A stretch of DNA of 64,000 bases from Linnemannia hyalina (Eukaryota > Mortierellomycota > Mortierellomycetes > Mortierellales > Mortierellaceae). Positions 11,903 through 23,511 of this stretch are shown in pieces; within the stretch, counting starts at the first letter, position 1, and each line of letters begins with the position of its first letter. The stretch is taken from NCBI GenBank assembly GCA_019671135.1, contig JAHRHY010000007.1, forward strand, positions 62,001 to 126,000. The letters are read 5' to 3'. Both the position numbers and the translations under genes were made by a program. Under the pieces are notes generated by a model. That model saw only the letters and a program-made list of their open reading frames with translations, ran no database searches and was not told the DNA's origin.

Positions 11903-14000
11903 CTTGGTTTGAAGGTTGGTTGGTTGAAGTGAAGGGTGAAGAAGGGTGGAGTGGATAGGATAGAAAAGATATGACAGGAAGAGAAGAGGCGTAGTTTTTC
12001 AAAAGGTTTAGTAGAGAAGAAAGAAGAGAGTGCGGGTGGTGACGAGAGTGAGAGAGAACAGAAAGAAAAGGGTGACGAAGGGGTGTTCAGTCAGGAAAAA
12101 GGGCTGTGGATGGTTGGATTGGAAGGAAGACAACACGGATGGACGATGTGAAGGAAAATATTTTTGATGTACCGTTGTTGTAGTAGTATGTCTTTTTTTT
12201 TACTTGTAGATGTTTTAGGTGGTGAAAGAAAGGAGCGCGTGTCGTGTGAAGAAGGAGGAAAAGAAACAGAAGGAAAGAAGGAAACAAGGTTGAGTTTTGA
12301 GAGTCAGGGGTGGAAAAAAAATCCAGAGAGCGCGAGAAAGAGCAACAAACAACAAAGGAGAAACAAGGAATAAGAACTAAGAAATAAGATATAAGAAATA
12401 AGAATTACAACAAACAATAAACGATATGAAATAGAAGAGCTGAGAAGAACGAAGAACGAAGAACGAAGAACGAAGAACGAAGAACGAGCAAGAAAAAAAG
12501 TGGCCAAGGAGGAGCGATCAAGGATCAAGACTGATAACGTTGCAAGAGACAAAGAAAGTTTTTAAGGGTCAACCATAAGCGAGGGATCAGTAATAAAACT
12601 AACAGGCTGATGGTGGGTGGAGGGGGTGGGATTGGGAGGTAAAGTGGAGTGGAGTAAAGAAGGAAAGAAGGGAAAGAAGGAGAGAAGAAATGAAAACGAG
12701 TGAGCAGCAATGCTTAAATAAATGCAACAACGACATTCCTTTCTCAGAGCAGTGAGCAAACAAGATCGTACTTGTTCTAGTGCCTGTCGCTGCAATGATG
12801 ATGGTGAGCGGATTACCTTCCATTGGAGCAAACAGCAAAGGTGGCGAGTAGAATGCTTGAGTGGCAGCGGTCGGTTGTTCGGATCGGGTTGGTGTCTTTC
12901 ACAGCATCGTACTACTCAAGCATGTACTATTGTTACACGTTTACAATAAGGTGTCATGTGAGCACTGTTCTTCCCCAAGAAATCGAACAAGGGGACCTTA
13001 GGCCATGCACCTACCCATCGGGGTAACTCTGCTTCCATGGAAGGCAAAGGCAATAGAGCAAAAAAGGAAGAAAGGATTGTTGTTCTTTCGAATTGAACTT
13101 CTGTACGACATGTCGACTTCCATCAAAAAACCCCCCCGTAAAGTTTTGGCAACACAGGGGCAAGGGTCGATAGATCGGTAAACATTGCATCAACACAAAA
13201 AAGAAGAAAATGTCGATCGGAGAGAAAAGTGACGCTGACACGGACACTGTAGTGGGACAATGAAGAAAAAGAAAATTCTTTCGTGGCAAGTTTTTTTCCG
13301 TATTTCGTGTCGTTTGAGGTTGTTTTCTTGTCCGATCCTTGGCAACATCATCATACATCCTATATCCATTCCCATTCAAAGCTCCAACCCTTTCTACTAA
13401 GCCTCCTCTTCCCCTCCCATCATTGTTCCCATGATACAACTATTTCACGCCATTCCTCTCCATTTCCTTCCCTCCCTCCGCCGTCCTTCCTTCAAGAAAA
13501 GGATCGGGCGTGTCGATTTTCCTTTCTTGTTTAATTTTTTCTTCGCCCCGCGGAAGAATGCACCGCTGTCTACCTCGCCCCTCTGTCTATTAAACGCCGA
13601 TTTGACTGTAGGAAACCTTCGCGTCAATTGGCAGGGTCATTGTTGTCCTCGCTCTTTGCTCTCCGTCGGAAAATAAAGGGAAGGATGGCTCCAGAAACGC
13701 TGCGTAAAGTTTTCGATTTTGCCACCAACATTCGATAGGTCGATCCATTGAAATATCGGTGGCTTTGAAAAATGGTGCACACAAATTCGTACAATCCCCA
13801 TCAGCACTCACTCATACATGCAACATACCCACATAAACATCCAGGCAGGACACACATCCAGAGTATTCGACACATCCATCGCCCTCGTGCTCCCAGCGAC
13901 ATCAACATCTTCAATCAACTACCAGCAGCAATACTTGTCTCAGTCAAGACACCTATCAGTAATAAGGAAGGCTATATAAACAACCAACCAAACAGATCGA
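11903..14000. other. Long intergenic region between divergent genes
   Basis: About 2.1 kb separates the kinase (-) and the RBM42-like gene (+). The kinase side is purine-rich on the plus strand, which means a CT-rich leader for the kinase. The last 220 bp before 14001 are CA-rich and look like the RBM42 leader. The reading frames in between are low-complexity and lack recognisable motifs. Confidence 0.5.
12444..12485 (+). repeat. 7-bp tandem repeat (GAAGAAC)x6
   Basis: Six perfect copies of GAAGAAC lie in the kinase upstream region. Confidence 0.85.
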
Positions 14001-15295
14001 ATGGCCTATAATCAACAACACGGTGCGGCAGTGCCCCAGTACACCCCAGAAGAGATTGCCTACTGGGCGTCAATGGGCTATGTCATGGACCCATCCTACG
14101 TTGCACCTGCTCCTGCTGTCCCTACTTACCCTCAATACCCACAACAACAACAACAACACCAACAACAACAACAATACCAACCATACGGAGTCACTGGGCC
14201 ATCGATAGTAGGAGGAGTAGGTCGTGGGGGCTATGCAGCAGGAGGAGGGCGACACGGCGGAGGGGGCGGAGCAGGGCCAGGAGCAGGAGGCTATCATGGT
14301 CACAATGGATCAAGAGGTCCAGTGGCAGGACCTGGATTTAATAGCAGCTATAACCAACCCTACGGTATCCCAGGAGCTGTCGAAGAGCCGCCGGTCTCGG
14401 AATACGAGGATCTCAACAAGCTTTTTGTCGACCCCAAGAAGGCCCAGGAAGAGGCCGAGGCTGTTGCTGCTGCTCTTGCTGAGGAGGAAGACAAAGCTGC
14501 CAAGGCCAAGGCTGCCGCTACCGTCATCCGCAAAGCAGCCGGCAAGACCTGGGAGGACTCTACCCTTCTTGAGTTTGAAGAAAGTACGTCTTCCTGTTTC
14601 TTCTGCTTGTGGTTCAATTGTGATATTTGCCTAACGGCTTTTCTTTTCGATCTCACTTGAAGGCTTTATGCAAGAACACATATTTCGTTTTGCTGAGCAC
14701 ACCCAACTTGTTTGTGAATGGATTGAGATTATTTGTATACCTCTTCTATCTCTTGTCTGGACATAACCACCTAACCCATTGTCTTCTTTTGTTTATTTGC
14801 GCCTCAAATAGATGACTTTCGGTTGTTTGCTGGAGATTTAGGAAACGAGGTGACGGACGAGATACTGACAAAGACCTTTTCCAAATACCCGTCGTTTTTG
14901 ATGGCCAAGGTCGTCCGGGACAAGCGCACCGACAAGAGCCGCGGCTATGGCTTTATTAGTTTCGCAGAACCCGATGGCTTTGCCCGCGCCTGGAAAGAAA
15001 TGAACGGTACTTACCATGTCGTGGCTATTACGTTACTATACGATGCTTGTTTGTTGTTATCTTGTGTGCAGAGAAATATACTAACTGTTCATTGTGTTGT
15101 TTCAACTTGGTACTAATAGGAAAATATGTTGGAAACCGCCCGATCAAGTTGAGGAAAAGTCAATGGAAGGATCGCACTGTGGAGATTGTCAGGGAACCAA
15201 AGGCTCCTCGTGGTCCCTATGATCCCGAAGCCTTTACTAAGAAGGAACGTGCCAAGCCATACAAGGTCAAGAAACTGAACAATGCTGGAAAGTAA
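14001..15295 (+). CDS. RBM42: RBM42-like RNA-binding protein (RRM)
   Basis: Exons are 14001-14583, 14812-15006 and 15120-15295, giving 317 aa, with matched phases. The N-terminus is Gln/Gly/Tyr/Pro-rich and followed by an Ala/Glu-rich helix. A single RRM follows: RNP2-like LFAGDLGN, RNP1 SRGYGFISF, and a distinctive end KYVGNRPIKLRKSQWKDR that is characteristic of RBM42. The C-terminus is basic (KKERAKPYKVKK). RBM42-type proteins bind mRNA or pre-mRNA and hnRNP K in animals; the fungal role is not established. The intron 2 acceptor is TACTAATAG, in which branch-like and acceptor sequences overlap. Confidence 0.88.
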
Positions 15296-15508
15296 TCTTA
15301 CTCTCTCTTTTGCCTTTGTGCTTTTGCTGTTGCTTTTTTGTTTTATGGCCATTGCAGATAATAAAAGCATTGGACGTTCTATTTTTTGGCGCAACATTGT
15401 CTTTTGTTTGGTGTTGAGCTCAAATTATTGCTTTACTGCATGTTCATGTGTCCAAGGTACACAGATCGATTACCGTACTTTATTTAAAAAATGAGTGATA
15501 ATGATACT

Positions 15509-16934
15509 TCAAAGCCCAAGGTCAGATCGGAACAAGGAAAACTCACGCTTGACCATGTCAGGTCGAACAATGGGCACCCAATCCTTGGCCATCTTTGCGT
15601 ATCCAATAGAACTGAAATGGCGTCCGTCTTGCCAGTACAGATTTCTGCGCTTCATTTCAAAGTTGCCCGCCAGATCCACTTTCAGTCCTGGGAGCACGCC
15701 ATCCGAGTTCCTAGAAAAGAGGAAAGAAATGGATCGGGTTAGTCCTGCTGTCTTTCCTAGATCTACCTCCAATCTTTTATATGTCCACTGAACCATGGGG
15801 ACGTACTTGTCGCAATAGGCTTCGATGAGTTGGTTCCTGGTCAAGTTGTCGGCCATTTGCTCCTCGGACAGGTAGGTGTCATCACCGGCAGTGGGGATGG
15901 TGCAGAGGTAGATAGATTTTTTTTCTTTTCCTGTCCTCTTCATTGCCTGACAGATCAACTCCAGGTTTCGCACTGTCTCCTGTGGCGTAATCGATGGGTC
16001 CTTGCGCCTATTTTTGTTTTTGGTCCAATAAGTAAAATCGTCAGAGTAGTAGAATAACACATGGTACAAAAGTAAAAGGGCATAAACAGGAAGACATACA
16101 GGACGTCGTTGGATCCGAGCATGACGATGACGATCTCTGCTTTGAGATACTTGGGATCCTGGAAGAGTTTTGTCAACAGGGCTGGCTTTTCCATCCGTTT
16201 CTATCAGATTAATTGAGATGTGAAGAGTTAGGTTTGGTGTTTTATTTCTCGACCACCAATGCATTCGCAACGAAAAGTAATCGTGGACCAAGAACGTACT
16301 GAATCGGCAGGGTGCAGCCAATCTTCGGTAGAGGCCTTGTACTCCCCACGATTAAACAGCTGCCACGATTGGCGAATGGAGACTTCCTTGGCCAGTTCTC
16401 TTCCAAGTTTATGTGCCAATCCTACATCGATTGAAGAGAGTGATCTGTAAGTCCCGTTCCCCGTACTCATCGCGAGTCAGTGGGTGTGATCTGATTGATA
16501 GGGACAGTTTATATACCTGATCCTGCGGTGAGAGTGCTGTAGTCGCCTACTCCTAGAGCGTGATCATCGCCTATAGAGGGATTAAATGGTTCAGCAGCGT
16601 TAAGAGACGAGAAACGTACAAAAGAAGACGAAGCAATTGAATGTGCGAACAGGATCGACGTGTTGTTACCTAGCACCACGATAGTGTGGTTGTAGCTTCC
16701 CTTTGTCCTCAGTTTTGGTTCATACCACTATTTGATGCAAGTAATTGTGTCTGTGAGTCTTGACAAAGTGCCTTCTTCCTGTCTTCTTGCCACAACCCAT
16801 TGCATTGCACGTCGTTTGCACAAGAAGAGATTCATGCTTACTCTTGCAAAGTAGATGAATCCGAGTTTGAAATAGAAAAGAGAGACAGTGAAGAAGACTT
16901 TGACTGTCCTGATGAGTGCATTTATGGCCTCCAT
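15509..16934 (-). CDS. SGNH-hydrolase-like membrane protein lacking the Ser nucleophile
   Basis: Seven exons: 16934-16842, 16727-16670, 16570-16517, 16421-16300, 16200-16100, 16007-15807 and 15710-15509. The product is 276 aa and all joins are phase-consistent. A hydrophobic N-terminal segment (residues 12-30, VKVFFTVSLFYFKLGFIYF) is a signal anchor. The rest follows the SGNH/GDSL order: strand 1 TIVVLGDDHALGVGDY (residues 46-61), block III VIVMLGSND (G138-S139-N140-D141), and the C-terminal block V DGRHFSSIGY (D238, H241). At the block I position where the family has Gly-Asp-Ser, this protein reads Gly-Asp-Asp-His across an intron junction. The Asn and Asp/His are kept while the nucleophilic Ser is absent. 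It may be a pseudo-hydrolase or a divergent subfamily; the substrate is unknown. Confidence 0.75.
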
Positions 16935-17130
16935 GGGAATTGGGTTTCCTGTTTCCTTTGATGTTTGTGTTGATGGATGTTTGAAGAAAAAGGGGAGAAT
17001 GTAGAGAGAAAAAAAAAGTAAAAAAAGCGTCGAGGGGGTGCAGGTCGTCATGAGGGATTATTTTTAATACGTCGTGTCTCCGCATATGAAAATAGCGTTG
17101 AAAAAGTCGACGCGCTGAGGTCATTCATTT

Positions 17131-19220
17131 GTGATGGCATTGAGAGCAGTGCACCCCAATCTTCCCCCATTTTCGTTAATTTTCTGTTCAACAACACCAA
17201 CACTACCAACAACACCAACAACACAAATCGATGCAGCAGCAACAGCAATATCACCCCTCAAGCGCATGGAGCAACTAAACACTCCCTCACAGACAGGAAA
17301 CAAACAACTGACTACCACAACAAGAAACTCCACCGGTAAACCGTTAACAAAATCGCCGACGAGTTTATTATCTATCACAAGGGCCGCGAGGTCAGGGTGA
17401 GGCAGCAGAAGCTGGAGCTTAAGCTCGAGGAGGCGGCACGACGCAAGGCGGTGGCAGAAAGGCGTGCGAAGGCTAAGGAGGCAGCAAAGGCAGATCAAGG
17501 CACGCAGGAAGAGATAGCAGAGGAGGCCTACCAGCTCCTACCGGACATCACAATACAGCAACAAACAACACACAGGTACAATCACGTTGTCATGGACCCA
17601 GACACACAGGAGTCCATAGAGAGCTGCAGGAAGGAGTCCAGGCCTGGCCTGAAACACGTCTACTTCGATAGTTCAATGGTGGACAAGGGGAAGGAGACGT
17701 GCGCCATGGCCTTTGCAGTCGTGGGAGAAGAGCAAACGGTGGTGAAAGGAAACACCAAGGGATTCGCATCATCAGTGAAAGTGGAAGTAATGGGATTGAT
17801 CGCAGGGATCATCGCAACACCACAGGACCACGAACTCTGCATCCGACTCGATAACCAAACGGTGGTGAAACAGTTCAGGGAGGTCGTTGTCAATCGGAAG
17901 CGAGCGTCGGTGAGAGAAAAACTGAGGTGCGATTACGCTGCAGAGTGAGCGGTGATCGCACGGATAGGCGGCGAGCGCACAGGGCCAACAACAGTCGAGT
18001 GGCTCAAAGGCTACAGCGGAAACGAATGGAACGGAAAGGCGGATATGGCGGCAAAGGAGGCGCAATCACAAGGCGGAACGGCATGGGAGGTGGACAGAAC
18101 CGTCCACGACGACATCAATTACTCTGCGACGATGTCCGGCGTGATCCTCGATCAGGACACGAGATAAGTGCTCAAGATGTAGACTACCAGACGCTGGCAC
18201 CAGGAGTGGGGGGCGCTCAGGAGGATCAAGAGATCAATTCAAGACTACGAGGGCACAGACTGGCTTGGCACCCTTTCAAACATACGTAGCAAACAAACTA
18301 GTCAACATTTTTCAGTTCACAGCAGGATATACGCCTACGCAGCCATAGGATAAAGAAGGTCCACGGAATGTTGCCTACCATGGATGTCTTACGTGCCAGG
18401 CGTCCAGATCTGTACAAGGACGACTTTTGCCGACATTGTAGTCTAGAGACCGAGGATAATGAACACAACTGGACGTGCACCAAGAGCAGTGGGAACGAGA
18501 GGAGCTGTGGGAGGATGCCGTTGACCGAGTCGACGGATGGGAAAAGATCGTCAGACGACAGTTCAACAAACAGCGACAGAAGCAGCTCTAGCCAGGAAAA
18601 CAGCCATCCCCCGAGACTGTATGGAGGATACCAAGAACCAGCAAGCTCCGCAAGGCGCTGTGTCAGACGACCAAGCGGCCAAGCTAAGGAGAGGAGGAGG
18701 AACCGGAACAACACATCCCGAGCGTGTGAACAGTCAGCCACATCTACCGAGGCCTGGTGCCGAAAGCCCTATCTACGCAGTGGAGCAAGGTGTTTAAGGA
18801 GGTAGCAAAGAGCATTACCCAGCACGTGAGCCGTCTCTTTTGCTGATATGCCGAGGAGGTCAGCGAGCAGTTATGGAAGTCACGCTGCGAGAGGACCATC
18901 AGGTGGAAGGAGGAGAACAGCATCAACAGCAGCATGAAGCGCGCACGCGCCGCTAAGGACCGGAGGGCACAGTGGACACAGACCCACTGGTGGCAACAGA
19001 TCTATGGGCGGAAACTCTGAGAGGACAAGTGCCTTTGCGGATGAGCCGTAGCAGAACACAAGGAACAGTGGTGCCTAGGCTAGCAGAGCGATATTCGAGT
19101 GGCTGATCGAGCTGTCGTCGACATCCTGTTGGGCCTGAGGCGCATGGATATTATGGGAAGGAGAGGCAACATGGTCATCAAGGAGTTGGAGGAGAAGCGC
19201 ACCTAGCTCTCTTGAACGCA
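17131..19220 (+). mobile_element. Decayed LINE retrotransposon 3' half (RNase H + zinc knuckle)
   Basis: The readable block at 17340-18167 encodes a basic coiled coil (VRQQKLELKLEEAARRKAVA) and then an RNase HI domain. The four acidic residues are visible: VYFDSS, VEVMGLIAG, CIRLDNQ and GKADMAAKEA. The spacing is as in LINE-encoded RNase H. One TGA (17946-17948) sits where a Trp is expected, and further stops and frameshifts follow. A second readable block (about 18344-18480) encodes KVHGMLPTMDVL and a C-x2-C-x9-H-x4-C zinc knuckle (DFCRHC ... EHNWTC), as found at the C-terminus of many LINE ORF2 proteins. No reverse transcriptase is present, so this is a 5'-truncated copy, as expected for target-primed reverse transcription. 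Boundaries are approximate. Confidence 0.8.
17340..18167 (+). pseudogene. LINE ORF2 RNase H fragment with internal stop
   Basis: One frame runs through a single TGA at 17946-17948 (DYAAE-stop-AVIARI). Both sides align to the same RNase H fold: strands and the first three acidic residues come before the stop, and the helix with the last aspartate comes after it. The upstream part reads NKIADEFIIYHKGREV. The single stop suggests fairly recent inactivation of this segment. Confidence 0.75.
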
Positions 19221-21468
19221 TCCCACAATGCAACGAGGTCGTCTGGGCTCGCACGCGTCGTTCCTAACCCGATGAGGACGGGTTATTCAATCTTCATGTG
19301 CGCCGCACGGTTTAGGATGCTTTACTGAGTGAGGTAGACAAAGTGCACGTACGATGAACACTTAAACAGCTCCACTTTTAATTGAATAAAATCGATGTGT
19401 CGTCACGGACAGGCATCTTTGCGTTGAAACCCCCCCCCAGTATTGTCCATTTTACTTAAAAAATGCGTAATGGCCAAGAACAACACCAAAGGTTACGGAG
19501 TAGAGTCAAGCGATCCTTGCTGATAAAGTAAAAACGCACGTCAAAACGACAATCAATAGTCTATTGCAATGCAAAGACCTACAAATCCTGCATCTGTCTG
19601 TGGGCCTCCTTGGCATGTTCAGCTGGTCGCGTGAAAGGTAAGAAGGGCGAAGTGCACGGCTCCTGTCTTCAGTGACACCCGGATGGAGCTCATCGGTGAT
19701 AGCCATTGGGTCCCAGACATACTACTGCTTTTGATGCGGTGTACGCGAGTGTCAGTGGTGGAGAGAGGATGCTGGTGTAAAACGATGCGGCAGCAACACG
19801 AATTCAAGGTGCGCACGAAAGTATGCGGGAAGCAAAGAGGACGAAGCAGACCAAGAGCAAGGTTGGCCTTGGTCTTGTTGTTTTGTTGAACACACACGGT
19901 AAGGTGTAGGGAGATGGATGGGAGACAAAATAATTGGACCAAGAGAGATGCATTGTTGTGAGGGAGAAACCAAGGAACCGAGAGGAGGGCATGTGCTTCA
20001 CCACACTACATTGGAAAAGGTTCACTGGACATGGCACGCAATTTTACTCGAACAGAAAGACTAAAGGAGCTATCCAGAGGAGGGATGGTGATAGAAACCA
20101 GAATGTCAAGCAAGTGTTATATCTCACTACAGCATCCAACCTACATTTTTTGACACCCGAGTATAAAGAACCAGAAAAACCACATGCTCCAAGCCCTCGT
20201 GGAGCTGTCATTGCCTATACAGCCGAGCTCATCACTCGGATAGCCAGTTTGCATTCGCGCAAGAATAGGATGTGCAAGAGGCGGAAGGTGGACAAAAGAC
20301 GTTCCTGTCGCGGAACACTTTATTTTTTTTTTCCTTTTCCCGAGGCTGCATGTTCTCGTCATTCTGTAGATGCTAATATACTAATATTGGGCAAAGTGCC
20401 TGCTGTAGGGATAATGGTAAGGGGTAAGATGATGGCCAATCGATACAACACGAGGAGAGATAAAGGGGCCACAGTTTGTGCCCACACAACACAGCGGTCA
20501 AGCAAATGTCAGTCTGTGCAGGTGTTGTTTCCTGTTGTAGCTGCAGCTCCTTCTCTAGTGGTCGTGTGGGTGCTGCAATCAATCCTTTGTTGATGGACGA
20601 ACAATAATGGTTCAAAGTAAGGAAGGAAGATGGCATTGGAGCAAACAAGAGCAATGAAAAAGAAAAAAAAAAAAAAAAAAAAGAGAAAGGACGCCTTCCT
20701 TATGTTCTATCCAACGATGGTTGGTTGGAGAGCTTGCCACCAAACTGGCCAACCCTGAGTTCACGATGGGATATCCCTTGATCTGATTGGCTACTGACAA
20801 AGGTGGATGTGATTTTTAGCGGTCAATGTTGGAACAGTTTAACCTATAGGCTATAGCTTAAGGTTGGATCGCATGGCTCGATTGGCCAGTATTGTCATAT
20901 TATACATATACTGGTACAGTAGTCGTGTCGGAGAGAGAAGAGAGAAAAGAGACGAATACCGAGGAAAAAGGAGAAGATCGCGCCCACGCAGGTGGTCAAG
21001 GTGCACTGGTTGATGTTTGACTCAGATAGAGCTTTACAAGATGCGAGTTCGCCATGAGCCCTGAACAAAGTGGTCGGGGATATATGTTACCCTGAATCTT
21101 CTTGCTCTTCTATCGAGCTCCCTTACGATCAAGAGGCTACAATGGCCACACATGGGGCCACTTTCCTCTCGCCATTCATATGAACACTCATCTCCTGTCG
21201 CCACCTTAGTATCCTCAACCCCTTGTCATTGTTACCGAGGAAAACGACAATTTCTTTCATCCACTGGTATAAATACAATGCTCCTCGCCTCTTTGTTGGT
21301 TTGTTCATTATCCAACTATCTCCTCTCCAACGACCTCCTCTTCTTCTTCCTCTCTCCCTTCTCTCACACGATCCAGGCCCCTTTCCCTCTTCCTCCTTGA
21401 TCCTCATACCTTCATACCCACATACCCATTTCCCCTTCTTCACCCCCTAATCACACACTCTTCTCAAA
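19221..21468. other. Gene-poor intergenic region
   Basis: About 2.2 kb lies between the LINE remnant and PHO89. It has a short motif shared with 62.3 kb (see 19363-19425), a C9 run at about 19430, a poly-A tract around 20663-20682 and a CT-rich PHO89 leader (21290-21460). I see no supportable gene; the longest frames have no recognisable domain. Confidence 0.5.
19363..19425. repeat. Dispersed repeat copy A (pairs with 62320-62370)
   Basis: AAACAGCTCCA followed by an AATAAAAT(C/T)GATGTGTC core and a CGGACAGGCAT block occurs here and again near 62.3 kb in the same order and strand, with a short indel and scattered substitutions. Confidence 0.65.
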
Positions 21469-23172
21469 ATGATGGAAGTCGGTGACTACACCTTTCTCTT
21501 TGGGATCGGTATCTTCTTTGCCTTCTTGGATGCCTTCGGTATCGGAGCCAACGATGTTGCCAACGCCTTTGCCACCTCTGTCGGTTCCGGTTCGATCACC
21601 CTCGCCCAGGCCTTGATCATTGCCTGTTTCTGTGAGTTTGGTGGCGCCTTCTTCCTTGGCGCCAACACCACCGAGACTATCAAGGGTGGAATCGTCGATC
21701 CCAAGATGTACGCCGATGCCCCTGAGCTTTTGATGGTGAGTTCTCTTCTACTGCCTACTTTCTTTGTCTCTTGACTTGCATTACTCTACCTATTGTCTAC
21801 AAAGCATTGCATGAAACGTCCCACACGATGAAAGCGGTGTTAACAATATTTTTTTGCTTGTGCTACTCTCTTTCACTCCCAATAGTTGACAATGGTCTGT
21901 GCCTTGATCGGCTCCTCGTCTTGGGTCTTGTTTGCATCGTCTCGCGGCTGGCCTGTCTCGACAACCCATGCTATCGTCGGTGCCATCACTGGTGCTGGTA
22001 TCTCTGCCTTTGGTGCCGACGGTGTCCAATGGAAGGGCATTGGCAAGATTGTCCTCTCCTGGCTCATCTCCCCTGTTGCTGCCGGTTTAGTCTGTTCGCT
22101 CTTCTTCCTGTTCACCAAACACGTCGTTCTCAAGCACGCTGACTCCTTCCGCCGCGGTCTGATTGCCATCCCTGCCTACTTTGGTGTTGCCCTCATGATC
22201 AATGTCTTCTACATCATCTTCAAGGGCGCACCCGACTCCAAGCTGAAGTCGTCTGCCATTGGTATCCCCGTCGGTATTGCTGTCGGCGTCGGCCTTATTG
22301 TTTTCATCTGGAGCCTCTTTTTCCTCAGCCCCTTCCTCCGCCGCAGGATCCAGGACGGAGAGGACCTCAAGTGGTTCCACCTCTTCTACATCCCCTTTGT
22401 CAGCAAGCGCGAGAAGCCCGCCGTCCATAACGAGGAGATTTCCCAGACCAAGGGCGAGAAGCTTGCTGGTGATTCAATCGACTCTGATGATGTCCAGGCC
22501 AACCCCTCGCTTGTTGCTCTTGAAAAAGAAGAGCACTGGATCCTCAAGAAGTTGAAGAGCACTGTCTTTGCCGGTCTCTACCAGAACATGGAGTCTAAGG
22601 AGGACGAGAGCGTCAGCGCCGTCCACGAGCATGCCACCAAGTTTGACTCTGACACCGAGCGTCTCTTCTCTTCCGTCCAGGTCATCTCCGCCTGCTTTAC
22701 CTCCTTTGCGCACGGCTCGAACGATGTTGCCAACGCCATTGGTCCCCTTGCCACTATCTACTACATCTGGAAGAACGCCAACATTGACGTCGCCAAGGCT
22801 CCCGTCGATACCTGGATTCTTGTCTTTGGCGGTATTGCCATCGATATTGGTTTGATGACCTACGGTTACCACGTCATGCGCACCCTCGGTAACAAGATGA
22901 CATACATGTCCCCCACCCGTGGGTTCTCGGCCGAAATGGGTACCTCGATCACCATCTTGACGTGCTCCAAGCTCGGCCTCCCCGTCTCATCGACCCACTG
23001 TATTACCGGCGCTACGACTGCGATTGGTCTCTTGTCTGGTGGTGGCTTTAAGTCTCTGAACTGGCGTCTGTTGCTCGGTGTCTTTTCTGGATGGATTGCC
23101 ACCCTTCCTGCTGCCGGTCTTGTCTCTGGCATCATCTTTGCCTTTGTCTCCCGCTCTCCCCAGCTTCTCTAA
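21469..23172 (+). CDS. PHO89: Na+/phosphate symporter, PHO89/PiT family
   Basis: Exons are 21469-21735 and 21886-23172, giving 517 aa. The two inverted PHO4-domain halves are clear: N-terminal GANDVANAFATSVGSGSI with GWPVSTTHAIVGAITG, and C-terminal HGSNDVANAIGPLATIYY with GLPVSSTHCITGATTAIGL. These are the duplicated signature motifs of PiT transporters that bind Na+ and phosphate. About 10-12 membrane segments flank a large central cytoplasmic loop (residues about 240-350) rich in charged residues. The protein imports inorganic phosphate at the plasma membrane. No CACGTG Pho4-type site is evident in the last 400 bp upstream. The first codon of an ATGATG pair is taken as the start. Confidence 0.96.
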
Positions 23173-23392
23173 GAAACCGCTTCTCTTTTTTTCCAATTGT
23201 ATTATATTCCCTCTAACTTGATCTCATCTGGTCACCCATGCATTCCATTTGTTAATAAAAAACATAAAGCAAAAAACAATACTACTTCGTGGTCCCCTTG
23301 TCATTTTGCTTGCTCGGTTTCATTGTCGCGTACAATTCAATATGCACAAAGACAAAGGGAAGGATGCATGATCGTGTTTCCTTCGTGCATGT

Positions 23393-23398
23393 CACGTG
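23393..23398. promoter_or_regulatory. CACGTG E-box upstream of 14-3-3
   Basis: This palindromic CACGTG lies 114 bp upstream of the 14-3-3 ATG. It is the type of site bound by bHLH factors such as Cbf1 or Pho4; function is inferred. Confidence 0.45.
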
Positions 23399-23511
23399 TA
23401 CTCCCACTTCCTTTATCTTTTTCCCCTGCTCCTTTTTTTTCACTTTTTCTTGTCCATCAACTCCACTCACTCTTTCCTTCAACTAACACTCATTCCTACT
23501 CATAACCAACC

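Noticed and set aside
12562..13534. Several F/S/L-rich ORFs upstream of the kinase and RBM42 genes
   Set aside because: They translate pyrimidine-rich leader or intergenic sequence on both strands; none has a domain or spliced extension.
20139..20600. Plus-strand ORF (219 aa, 19934-20593) as a gene
   Set aside because: The composition is irregular, with no motif and no homologous feel, and it lies in a transposon-flanked gene-poor stretch.
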